NCBI GenBank assembly: GCA_002411365.1 | Contig: DHSD01000027.1 | Coordinates: 1,182-21,831 of the forward strand | Length of the DNA: 20,650 bases | Direction of reading: 5' to 3' | DNA from: Ruminococcaceae bacterium UBA5295 | Lineage (GTDB): Bacteria > Bacillota > Clostridia > Oscillospirales > Acutalibacteraceae | Shown here: positions 7,437 through 14,899 of the stretch, piece by piece | Numbering within the stretch: the stretch's first letter is position 1 | How the letters are laid out: each line of letters opens with the position of its first letter | Notes under the pieces: generated by a model | Seen by the model: the letters and a program-made list of their open reading frames with translations, nothing else | Databases searched by the model: none | What the model was told of the DNA's origin: nothing | Program-made: the position numbers and the translations under genes

Positions 7437-9230
7437 TTACGCCTGCGGTTTTTTCGGCAGAGTTGAGATGCCGAGCTCGTTAAGCTGCTGCTCATCTACG
7501 TCTGTCGGCGCATCGCTCATAAGCTCAGCGGACGAAGAAACTTTCGGGAATGCAATCACGTCGCGTATGCTGCCGCAGCCGAGCATGACCATGACGAGGC
7601 GGTCGAGGCCAAACGCCATGCCGCCGTGCGGCGGTGCCCCATACCGGAATGCGTTTGTGAGAAACCCGAAGCGCTTCTCAGCCTGCTCCGGCGTAATCTG
7701 CAGCGCCTTAAAAATGCGCTGCTGCAGCTTCCTGTTGTTTATACGTATAGAGCCGCCGCCAATCTCATTTCCGTTAAGCACCATGTCATAGGCGAGGGCA
7801 TAAACATGCGCGGGGTCGCTTTCGAGTTTGCCGAGATCTTCTTCGCGTGGCATTGTGAACGGGTGGTGCATGGCCATAAAGCGGTTTTCTTCTTTGCTGA
7901 ACTCAAACATTGGGAAGTCGGTTATCCACAGGAGCGAAATCTTATTTTTGTCGATAAGGCCAAACCGACGCGCAAGCTCGCAGCGCAGTGCGCCGAGTGA
8001 GTCGACCACAACCTTGTTTTCATCGCTCGCCACGAGAAAAAGCACATCGCCTTTCTCAGCGCCGAGAGACGCACGGACTCCTTTCACCTCTTCCGGCGAG
8101 AGGAACTTCTCATAAGAAGACGTTTCGCCTGCCGAGGCAAGACGCGTCCATGCAAGGCCCTTTGCGCCGTATGACTTAACCCAACCGCCGAGCTTGTCGA
8201 TATCTTTGCGGCTCAGCTTGTCGGCCTGCCCTTTAAGGTTTATTCCGCGCACGCTTCCGCCCGCAGATATGGCACCTGCAAATACGCGGAACTGCGTGCT
8301 TTTAAGCGCACCGCTCACGTCTTTAAGCTCCATGCCAAAGCGCAGGTCAGGCTTGTCGGAACCAAAGCGGCTCATGGCGTCGTCCCATTTCATGCGCGGA
8401 AGCGGCGTCTTTATATCTACGCCCTGCACTTTTTTATATGCTTCTTTTATAAAGCCCTCCGCTATCTCCATCACGTCGTCCTGCGTTACAAAAGACATTT
8501 CAAAGTCAAGCTGTGTAAACTCCGGCTGGCGGTCAGCCCGCAGGTCCTCGTCGCGGAAACAGCGTGCCACCTGCATATAGCGGTCAAAACCCGAAAGCAT
8601 CAAAAGCTGCTTGTAAAGCTGCGGCGACTGCGGAAGTGCAAAGAATTCACCCGGGAAAAGGCGCGACGGCACAAGGTAGTCGCGCGCGCCCTCCGGCGTC
8701 GATTTTATCAGGTCAGGCGTTTCAATTTCGAGGAAGCCGTTGCTGTCGAAATAGTCATGCGCAACTTTTACTACCTGGTGGCGCTTTATGATGTTTGCCT
8801 GCAGGTCAGGGCGGCGCAGGTCAAGATAGCGGTACTTAAGGCGCAGCTCTTCGTTTACGCCCGAATTGCACTCAATAGCAAATGGCGGCGTCTCGCTCTC
8901 ATTTAGTATGCGCAGCTCCGTTACTGCTATTTCAATATCGCCCGTCGGTATTTCCGGATTCTTGTTCGAGCGCTCGCGCACCGTCCCTTTTGCCGCAAGC
9001 ACATACTCGGCGCGCACCGATGAGGCTTTTTTGAAAACATCCCTGTCCGTTTTATCGTTAAAAGCAAGCTGCACTATGCCAGTGCGGTCGCGCAAATCTA
9101 TAAATACAAGCTGGCCAAGGTCGCGCTGCCTCTGCGCCCAGCCGCAGACCGTAACTTTTTTGCCTTCGTCACTGCTGCGCAGCACGCCGCAGTAATGGGT
9201 GCGTTTCATACCCGTCATAAATTCAGCCAT
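7437..9230 (-). CDS. aspS: Aspartyl-tRNA synthetase
   Basis: Class II synthetase that charges tRNA-Asp. Parts in order: N-terminal OB-fold anticodon domain (about 10-115), catalytic core with EGARDY (180-185), motif 2 FRDEDLRADRQPEFTQ (225-240), the bacterial-type insertion domain (about 290-440), and motif 3 GGMAFGLDRL (about 536-545), then the bacterial tail SIRDVIAFPK. Length (597) is typical of bacterial AspRS. The RDLG segment near residue 38 carries Leu where non-discriminating enzymes usually carry His, which suggests a tRNA-Asp-specific enzyme. The ATG at 9228-9230 follows GGAGGG by eight bases. It is the second main gene of the T-box operon. Confidence 0.97.
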   Translation of the reverse strand: MAEFMTGMKRTHYCGVLRSSDEGKKVTVCGWAQRQRDLGQLVFIDLRDRTGIVQLAFNDKTDRDVFKKASSVRAEYVLAAKGTVRERSNKNPEIPTGDIEIAVTELRILNESETPPFAIECNSGVNEELRLKYRYLDLRRPDLQANIIKRHQVVKVAHDYFDSNGFLEIETPDLIKSTPEGARDYLVPSRLFPGEFFALPQSPQLYKQLLMLSGFDRYMQVARCFRDEDLRADRQPEFTQLDFEMSFVTQDDVMEIAEGFIKEAYKKVQGVDIKTPLPRMKWDDAMSRFGSDKPDLRFGMELKDVSGALKSTQFRVFAGAISAGGSVRGINLKGQADKLSRKDIDKLGGWVKSYGAKGLAWTRLASAGETSSYEKFLSPEEVKGVRASLGAEKGDVLFLVASDENKVVVDSLGALRCELARRFGLIDKNKISLLWITDFPMFEFSKEENRFMAMHHPFTMPREEDLGKLESDPAHVYALAYDMVLNGNEIGGGSIRINNRKLQQRIFKALQITPEQAEKRFGFLTNAFRYGAPPHGGMAFGLDRLVMVMLGCGSIRDVIAFPKVSSSAELMSDAPTDVDEQQLNELGISTLPKKPQA

Positions 9231-9247
9231 TTAATGAACCCTCCAAT

Positions 9248-9373
9248 TTATATACAGTTCCTGCCGTTTTTGGTAGCCGTCAGAATTCCGGCGCAAACCG
9301 AAGCTTTTCCCCTATGTGCGGCAGACATTTTCGTTATAGCCGCCTGTACGTCAAAGTCCGGCCAGTTAAGCAT
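9248..9373 (-). CDS. Possible 41-residue small protein between hisS and aspS
   Basis: An open frame starts with ATG at 9371-9373 and stops with TAA at 9248-9250. It begins MLNWPDFDVQAAITKM and ends KNGRNCI. GAGG lies nine bases upstream, overlapping the end region of hisS, and the frame nearly fills the 158-base hisS-aspS gap. There is no signal peptide, membrane helix or recognised domain. It could also be chance coding in a spacer, or the worn remains of a gene. Confidence 0.35.
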   Translation of the reverse strand: MLNWPDFDVQAAITKMSAAHRGKASVCAGILTATKNGRNCI

Positions 9374-9388
9374 TAAACCACGCCTCAA

Positions 9389-10696
9389 TTAAACTTCTTC
9401 ATCGCCATCTTCGCCTTCGCCGCTGTCTTTATCCTCCAGTTCAAAGAACCTGTCCGGCAGTTCATCATCGAGCTTTACTTCAGTCTTTTCGCCCGTTTTC
9501 ATATTCTTTATAACTCCCTTACCCGAGTTTACCTCATCGTCGCCTATAACAAGCGAGTAGAGCGTGCCTATCTTGTCGGCATATTTCATCTGCATTTTTA
9601 GGCTGCGCCCAACCTCGTCGCACAATGTAGTTACCATATTGTCCTGCATTTCCTTCGTAATGCGGAACGCTTCCATATGCGCTTTTTCGCCAATGGAAGC
9701 AACAAACAGCTCACAGGGTTCCGGCTTCTCAAACTTGACTTTCTGTGCAAGCATGACCATCAGCAGCCGCTCAATGCCAATGGCAAAGCCGAGTGCCGGC
9801 GTCGGCCTTCCGCCCATTTCCTCAACAAGGCCGTCGTAACGTCCGCCGCCGCAGACCGTGCTCTGCGCGCCGAGGCTGTCCGACACAAATTCAAAAACCG
9901 TGCGTGTGTAATAGTCGAGCCCGCGGACTATGGAAGTGTCTACTTCATACTTTATGCCGACGGAATCGAGCATCGACCTGACCTGCTCAAAATGGCTGCG
10001 GCAGTCGTCGCAAAGGTAATCCATAATCTGCGGCGCGCCTTTTGCTATCTCGCCGCAGTGCTTCTCCTTGCAGTCGAGTATACGCATCGGGTTGCGCTCG
10101 AGGCGTGACTGGCACGTCTCGCACAGTTCGTCTTTATACTGTGTAAAATATGCTTTCAGGGCCTTTGTATATTCCGCGCGGCATTTCGGGCAGCCTATTG
10201 AATTGATCTTCAGCTTGAGGCCCTTAATGCAAAGCCTTTCAAAAAGCCTGCACGCAAACGCGATAAGCCCGGCATCAGCCATGGGCAGGCTTGAGCCGAA
10301 CATCTCGACGCCGAACTGATGGAACTCACGCAGGCGCCCCGCCTGCGCGCGTTCATAGCGGTAGCACGGCGTAACATAGTACAGCTTAACGGGCATCGGC
10401 TCGTTGTAAAGGCTGTGCTGCAGGTAAGCGCGCACCGCGCCCGCCGTTCCTTCAGGCTTCAGCGTAATGGAGCGCCCGCCTTTATCTTCAAAAGTATACA
10501 TTTCTTTTTCGACGACATCGGTAGTTTCGCCGACCGAGCGCCTGAAAAGGCGAGTGTCTTCAAACACCGGAGTGCGTATCTCATGGAATCCGCTTATCTC
10601 CGCCTCACCGCGCATTATGCCTTCCACCGACTCCCACATTGAAGCCTCGCCCGGCAAAATATCTTTTGTCCCTCTTGGTGCTGTTATAGGTTCCAT
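9389..10696 (-). CDS. hisS: Histidyl-tRNA synthetase
   Basis: Class II synthetase that charges tRNA-His. Visible: APRGTKDILP at the N-terminus, TLKPEGTAGAVRAY (78-91), motif 2 RYERAQAGRLREFHQFG (113-129), histidine-binding loop RGLDYYTRTVFEF (258-270), GGGRYDGL, motif 3 ALGFAIGIERLL (301-312), and a C-terminal anticodon domain. The insertion at about 165-235 carries four cysteine pairs (Cys169/172, 192/195, 209/214, 229/232), as in many Firmicutes HisRS, and may bind zinc. An acidic tail (EDKDSGEGEDGDEEV) ends the protein. The ATG at 10694-10696 follows AAGGAG. It is the first gene after the T-box leader. Confidence 0.97.
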   Translation of the reverse strand: MEPITAPRGTKDILPGEASMWESVEGIMRGEAEISGFHEIRTPVFEDTRLFRRSVGETTDVVEKEMYTFEDKGGRSITLKPEGTAGAVRAYLQHSLYNEPMPVKLYYVTPCYRYERAQAGRLREFHQFGVEMFGSSLPMADAGLIAFACRLFERLCIKGLKLKINSIGCPKCRAEYTKALKAYFTQYKDELCETCQSRLERNPMRILDCKEKHCGEIAKGAPQIMDYLCDDCRSHFEQVRSMLDSVGIKYEVDTSIVRGLDYYTRTVFEFVSDSLGAQSTVCGGGRYDGLVEEMGGRPTPALGFAIGIERLLMVMLAQKVKFEKPEPCELFVASIGEKAHMEAFRITKEMQDNMVTTLCDEVGRSLKMQMKYADKIGTLYSLVIGDDEVNSGKGVIKNMKTGEKTEVKLDDELPDRFFELEDKDSGEGEDGDEEV

Positions 10697-10770
10697 AACT
10701 TTCTCCTTTTCAGTTTCTAAAAGTACACTGCCTGATTTTCATTAAGCACGGCGAAAAATTGCCGCCGGAT

Positions 10771-10805
10771 AAAAAATGCCCCCGTCCCAAACAAAGGGAC
10801 GAGGG
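10771..10805 (-). terminator. T-box regulated terminator
   Basis: CCCTCGTCCC (10796-10805) pairs with GGGACGGGGG (10779-10788) over ten bases with one G-U pair, loop of seven bases, then CATTTTTT. Its 5' side directly follows the T-box core, so antiterminator and terminator are mutually exclusive. Confidence 0.93.
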
Positions 10806-11000
10806 AAACTCCGCTCGTTGTGCCACCCTTTTTCGGGGCTTTTGCAACCCCCTCAAAGTGCCCGTTCACGCTGGGCAGGCGGTCCGGCTCGCGGATGTCT
10901 TCTCCGGAAATCCTTTTTGCAGAAGCGCTCTCAGCCGCGGCGCTACCTCTCTGTGCGGGTTTTCCGGATACTCCTTCCGTTCTCCGCCGGAATATTTTGT
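10771..11000 (-). promoter_or_regulatory. T-box riboswitch (tRNA-Asp type) of the hisS-aspS-queH operon
   Basis: Minus-strand leader with the full T-box order. Stem I: lower arms GCGGA (about 10982-10986) and TCCGC (10891-10895); upper arms TCCGGAAA and TTTCCGGA perfectly paired; distal AGAGAGG and GCTGAGAG elements. The specifier-loop side reads GAAGACA, giving specifier GAC (10897-10899), an Asp codon. A TGCCC/GGGCA stem and a GGGG/CCCC stem III follow. The T-box core AAGGGTGGCACAACGAG spans 10814-10830 and departs from the usual ACCGCG after TGGC. TGGC pairs with a G73-CCA end, the tRNA-Asp discriminator; tRNA-His has C73. The leader fills the 304-base gap to hisS. A TTGACT at 11030-11035 and TAAAGA at 11003-11008 (19-base spacer) could be a weak promoter inside the end of mgsA; read-through from minD-mgsA is the alternative. 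Confidence 0.92.
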
Positions 11001-11405
11001 TCAGTCTTTAGGATTAAGAATGTCGCGCCAGTCAAGGTCGCCGCGTTCAAGGCCGTGGATAAGCACTTCAGCCGTTGCGATGTTTGTCGCTACCGGAATA
11101 TTGTGCATATCGCAAAGGCGCAGCAGGTTCATGTCATTCGGCTCATTCGGCTTAGGATTAAGCGGGTCACGGAAAAACAGCAGCAAGTCCACTTCATTGC
11201 ATGCAATGCGCGCCGCTATCTGCTGGTCGCCGCCCTGCGAGCCTCCAAGGAACCGCTGGATTTCCAGTCCGGTCGCGTCAGAGACCATCTTGCCCGTTGT
11301 ACCTGTAGCGCACAGCCTGTGACGGCTCAACACGCCGCAGTATGCAATGCAGAACTGAACCATCAGCTCTTTTTTTGCATCATGGGCAATCAAAGCAATA
11401 TTCAT
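11001..11405 (-). CDS. mgsA: Methylglyoxal synthase
   Basis: Converts dihydroxyacetone phosphate to methylglyoxal and phosphate, a bypass that relieves sugar-phosphate build-up. The fold markers IALIAHD, ATGTTG, GGDQQI, FFRDPLN and IPVATNIATAE are all present and length (134) is normal. Compared with E. coli numbering (offset 11), His19 is His8, catalytic Asp71 is Asp60 and Asp91 is Asp80, but His98 is Asn87 and Asp101 is Asn90 (segment KPNEPND). These two changes may be a clade variant or may alter activity. The ATG at 11403-11405 follows GGAGGGG by five bases. It lies 27 bases after minD, in the same transcript. Confidence 0.93.
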   Translation of the reverse strand: MNIALIAHDAKKELMVQFCIAYCGVLSRHRLCATGTTGKMVSDATGLEIQRFLGGSQGGDQQIAARIACNEVDLLLFFRDPLNPKPNEPNDMNLLRLCDMHNIPVATNIATAEVLIHGLERGDLDWRDILNPKD

Positions 11406-11432
11406 AAACTCCCCTCCAAAGAAGAAACGATT

Positions 11433-12179
11433 TCAGAATTTTTCAAGCGGCGGCAGCGGCACCTGATTGCCCTCCATCCTTGCGGCAAGGCGCGCAAGCG
11501 CCATGGTGCCGGGCGAATCCGGCGGCGCCAGCCTCGCATTGGCACACGCCGCCGCAAGCTGCGGGTCGTTAGGTACAACGGCAATAAGCCGCACGCCCGC
11601 CGCGTCAATTACCGAGTCAAGGTCACGGTAATAGCCCTGCGCTCTGAAATCGAAACAGCTGAAGCGGTTGATTACAAGGCGCTGCTGCTCAACGCCTGCT
11701 TCCTGCAGGCGTATACGCGTCTGGGCTGTGTCGCGCAGGCAAACGGGGTCAGGCGTTGCAATAAGCATCGCCCGTCTCGCAGGCGCAACAGCGCTTAGGA
11801 ATCCCTGGCCAATACCTGCTGGACTGTCAATAAGCACATGGTCATAAAAGCGGGAAAAAACACCGACAAGCTCCCGCATTATGTCCGGGCTTACCACATC
11901 TTCTTCCGTACCCGCCGCAGGCAGCAAAAAAAGGTTAGGCGAAACGGAAGAAGCATATACGGCTTTGTCCGGTTCTACGGTACCGGCAACAACGTCGGCA
12001 ATATCAAACACACGGCGTTCAGAAACGCCGAGCATATGGTCAAGGCATCCGAGACCGGCATCGCAGTCAATCAAAAGCACACGCTTCCCGCGCGCCGCAA
12101 GTGCGGCACCCAGGCCAGCAGTAATTGTTGACTTTCCTGCTCCGCCTTTTCCGGACGTGATTACTGTTACAGCATTCAT
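11433..12179 (-). CDS. minD: Septum-site-determining ATPase MinD, lacking the usual C-terminal membrane helix
   Basis: Deviant-Walker ATPase that in other bacteria places the MinC division inhibitor on the membrane. Visible: GKGGAGKST (10-18), LIDCDAGLGCLD (36-47), which fits MinD rather than Soj, and DSPAGI (118-123). The protein has 248 residues, about 20 fewer than typical, and ends RMEGNQVPLPPLEKF, with no amphipathic membrane-targeting helix. The ATG at 12177-12179 was chosen because GAGGG lies six bases upstream; a TTG two codons earlier would touch the same ribosome site. minC and minE, which often adjoin, are absent here. The gene has its own promoter (12201-12229) and is followed by mgsA. 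A MinD/ParA-family protein with another cargo is an alternative. Confidence 0.85.
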   Translation of the reverse strand: MNAVTVITSGKGGAGKSTITAGLGAALAARGKRVLLIDCDAGLGCLDHMLGVSERRVFDIADVVAGTVEPDKAVYASSVSPNLFLLPAAGTEEDVVSPDIMRELVGVFSRFYDHVLIDSPAGIGQGFLSAVAPARRAMLIATPDPVCLRDTAQTRIRLQEAGVEQQRLVINRFSCFDFRAQGYYRDLDSVIDAAGVRLIAVVPNDPQLAAACANARLAPPDSPGTMALARLAARMEGNQVPLPPLEKF

Positions 12180-12200
12180 AGGCAACCCTCGTTGTCTCTA

Positions 12201-12229
12201 ATATTACCACAATGTTTCTCCAGAGTAAA
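12201..12229 (-). promoter_or_regulatory. Extended -10 promoter of minD-mgsA
   Basis: TTTACT (12224-12229), 17 bases, then TAATAT (12201-12206) preceded by TGG, an extended -10. The predicted start near 12194 leaves a leader of about 15 bases that just holds the GAGGG ribosome site of the ATG at 12179. Confidence 0.7.
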
Positions 12230-12231
12230 GC

Positions 12232-12248
12232 ATTTCGTTTGTCGAAAT
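12232..12248. repeat. Inverted repeat abutting the minD promoter
   Basis: ATTTCG, five bases, CGAAAT forms a perfect 6-base palindrome that ends two bases upstream of the -35 element. The position suits an activator or repressor site. No known operator consensus is matched, and the short spacer to mrdA contains no clear terminator. Confidence 0.35.
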
Positions 12249-12295
12249 TTGCGTCTCTTTTTTGGCATTATGACATTTTTCGACATTCCCTCTGT

Positions 12296-14377
12296 TTAAC
12301 CCGCATTTTGCTGTGACGGTGTGGTTTTTACCGTCGTTGACGGCGCGACTATATTGCCGTTGGAGTCGACGGTCTTGCCGTAAAAGTAAGCATCAAACAG
12401 GTCTTTCGCCACTGCGTTGGAATAGCTGCTTGTTGCGCCGTGCTCCAGCACTACAGCTATGGCGATCTGCGGGTGGTCGTAAGGCGCAAAGCCTATGAAC
12501 GACACATTATCGGCGCCGTTGCCCGTCTGGCCTGTGCCTGTTTTGCCTGCCACAGGAACCCCGTAGCTTGAAAACACATGCCGCGCCGTGCCTTCGGTAG
12601 CGACTGCGCGCATTGCTTCTTTGACATAACTGATGTTCTGCTGTGAAACGCCAATGCTGTCCACTTTCGTAGCAGGTGGTGTATAAACCGTCTTTCTTCG
12701 TGAGTAATCGGCCACTTTGTCAAGGAGATGCGTTTTGAGCCTTGTTCCATTGTTGGCTATCGTCGCGCAATATGTGGCAAGCTGTATCGGCGTAAGCATA
12801 TTGTCGCTCTGGCCTATGCCCGCCTGGGCCGTGTCGCCAGCGGTCCATGTGCCCCCCGCCGCTTTGCGCTCGTCTGGCCCTGCAAGCGTGCCGGGGCTTT
12901 CGCCGACTTCAACGCCCGTTTCCTGGCCGAGGCCGAGGCGCTTCGCATAGAGGTTCATGGCCGTTATGCCCGTCCTGTAGGCCACGGTGCAGAAAAACAT
13001 GTTTGACGATTTGGCCATTGCCGTGCGCATGGAGATATCACCTGAAGCGTTAGGGTCTCTCAGATGCAGGTCGCCAAGTACAAACATCCCCGTGCAGTGG
13101 ATAGTAGTTGCGTTCGTAATCTTGCCTGTCTGCAATGCCGCGAGCGCAACCGACGGCTTGAAGCACGAGCCCGGTGTGAATGCGCCGTCAAATGCACGGT
13201 TCAACAGCGGATGGGCGCTGTCTTTCAGCAGTTTGCCGTAGTAGTCCGGGTTTTTTGAAAGTTCGTTTTGGTCATACGAAGGATACGTTGAAGCAGCAAG
13301 CACAGCAAAATCCTTAACGCGGATTACGGCGGCAGCGCCTGCTACACAGTCATAACCTCTGCCGTTCGTCCTTGCGCCGCGGACATTTTCGGCGAGCGAA
13401 GCATTGGCTACTTTCTGCAGGTTGCTGTCTATCGTAAGGAACACGCTGTTCCCGGCCGTCGGCTGCGTTGTGACGGTTTCTGAGGCGAGCTTGCCGTTAG
13501 AGTCGAATTTTACTGTCTCCTGGCCCGATTTACCGCGCAGGTAATCTTCAAAGGCTTCTTCCACACCGCTGTTACCTACACGCGCATTAAGCGCATAGCC
13601 CTTTGAATCATGGTATTTATCATATTTTTCTTTTGATATGGAGCCTACGGAGCCGAGTATCTGCGGCATAAGCGAGCCATAAGGGTACTGGCGCACCGCA
13701 GTCACCTTAACTTCAATGCCCGGAAGCCGGGCTGAATTCTCGCTTATGATGGCAATTGTGTCCTGGCTTACGCCGCTTGCGAATGTGTATGGCAGCGAAA
13801 CGGAGAACCCTGATTTTGTCATGTTGTACCGCACCGAAATGATATCGCGCGTATCTTTTGCGGAATACCCCTTACACTTGTACTTATCTTCAAGGTTTTC
13901 CATGCACTGGTCGGCCGTGGCATAGCTGTTCACATGAAGGCAGTCCTTCGATTTCAGGTAGGCAATGCTGGCGTCACCCCCCGGGATAAACTCATACTTT
14001 CCGGAAGAGTTTATACGTATCGGCAGCTTATCCTCCCATTTTTCGTTGCGTGAGTTCAGCAGGCGAATCAGAGCAATGATGGTCTGATTCTCGGTCTTTT
14101 CCGATACGGTCGCGGCATTAAACTGAATGGCATAGCCCGTCTGGTTAATGGCAAGGCCATTGCCCTTGCAGTCAAGTATTTCACCGCGCGCAGCATCCAT
14201 CTCAACCGTGTCTGTGCTTGAGCGGTTGGCTTCCTGCAGCCATTTCGAGCTATTTTTTATCTGCCAGTCTGCAAGGCGGACGACATACAAGGCGAAAATT
14301 GCAAGCAATGCCACACTTGCAAAGATGAAGCGGCTGGTGTGTTTGGTGTGTTTTTCTTTTTTATCTTCCTCACCCAT
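12296..14377 (-). CDS. mrdA: Penicillin-binding protein 2, elongation transpeptidase
   Basis: Class B penicillin-binding protein that cross-links peptidoglycan in the side-wall (Rod) complex. One N-terminal membrane helix (about 17-36) is followed by the dimerisation/pedestal region and the transpeptidase domain (about 310-665). The active-site triad is intact: S404-CFK, with Cys in place of the usual Thr of PGSTFK; S457-SN; K612-TG. Length is 693. The ATG at 14375-14377 begins six bases after the mreD stop; the ribosome site GAGGAGGAA is formed by the last three Glu codons of mreD, about 11 bases from the ATG. The order mreC-mreD-mrdA supports the PBP2/Rod role over a sporulation or septal one. 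Confidence 0.93.
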   Translation of the reverse strand: MGEEDKKEKHTKHTSRFIFASVALLAIFALYVVRLADWQIKNSSKWLQEANRSSTDTVEMDAARGEILDCKGNGLAINQTGYAIQFNAATVSEKTENQTIIALIRLLNSRNEKWEDKLPIRINSSGKYEFIPGGDASIAYLKSKDCLHVNSYATADQCMENLEDKYKCKGYSAKDTRDIISVRYNMTKSGFSVSLPYTFASGVSQDTIAIISENSARLPGIEVKVTAVRQYPYGSLMPQILGSVGSISKEKYDKYHDSKGYALNARVGNSGVEEAFEDYLRGKSGQETVKFDSNGKLASETVTTQPTAGNSVFLTIDSNLQKVANASLAENVRGARTNGRGYDCVAGAAAVIRVKDFAVLAASTYPSYDQNELSKNPDYYGKLLKDSAHPLLNRAFDGAFTPGSCFKPSVALAALQTGKITNATTIHCTGMFVLGDLHLRDPNASGDISMRTAMAKSSNMFFCTVAYRTGITAMNLYAKRLGLGQETGVEVGESPGTLAGPDERKAAGGTWTAGDTAQAGIGQSDNMLTPIQLATYCATIANNGTRLKTHLLDKVADYSRRKTVYTPPATKVDSIGVSQQNISYVKEAMRAVATEGTARHVFSSYGVPVAGKTGTGQTGNGADNVSFIGFAPYDHPQIAIAVVLEHGATSSYSNAVAKDLFDAYFYGKTVDSNGNIVAPSTTVKTTPSQQNAG

Positions 14378-14383
14378 CTGCTG

Positions 14384-14899
14384 TCATTCCTCCTCGTCTG
14401 AGCGTATCTGCACCGCGAGCGCACGGTTGAAGAAATATGTGATAGGAGTAAGCGCAACCGTATAAATGAATATCGGGATATAATGCGCCGTAAGCGCATA
14501 GGTAATGTGCTGGTAACCGTGAAGAACATAAAAGCACGCCCAGTTAAGCAGCATTACCGCCGCCGTTGTTGTTATTGAAACGAGCATTGAGGTCACAAAA
14601 CTCGTCTTTACAAAATTTGATGCCATCACTGAAATCACATAGCACACAAGGCTGAGTACAAGGCCGTGGAACCCAAGCACGCCGCCGAAGCCAAAGTCGA
14701 CTAGTAGCCCGCCGAAAAGCCCAAACATCATGGCAGGCACCTCGTTCTCAAACAGCGCTATGGAAAGCACGACCGGAATAACCGCTACGGGCCTTGCACC
14801 ATATATTGGCGGCAGAAGGCCCGGCGTCTCCTGTATTACAAATACGACAAATATTTCAAGTGCATATGCAAACCACCGAAACCCGCGGTATCTCGTCAT
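14384..14899 (-). CDS. mreD: Rod-shape-determining membrane protein MreD
   Basis: Small integral membrane protein (171 residues) with about five hydrophobic helices, the pattern of MreD, which joins MreC and PBP2 in the side-wall machine. Features seen: N-terminal helix with IQETPGLLPPIYGARP, a glycine-rich helix pair (MMFGLFGGLLVDFGFGGVLG) typical of the family, and a charged end RSDEEE. The ATG at 14897-14899 overlaps the mreC stop by four bases (ATGA), so translation is coupled; GGAGG lies nine bases upstream. Confidence 0.93.
   Translation of the reverse strand: MTRYRGFRWFAYALEIFVVFVIQETPGLLPPIYGARPVAVIPVVLSIALFENEVPAMMFGLFGGLLVDFGFGGVLGFHGLVLSLVCYVISVMASNFVKTSFVTSMLVSITTTAAVMLLNWACFYVLHGYQHITYALTAHYIPIFIYTVALTPITYFFNRALAVQIRSDEEE

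Noticed and set aside
10776..11798. Long plus-strand open frame of 340 codons
   Set aside because: It lies antisense to the T-box leader, mgsA and minD, which have clear motifs, and has low-complexity Arg/His-rich composition with no recognisable domain. It is a shadow of GC-rich codons.
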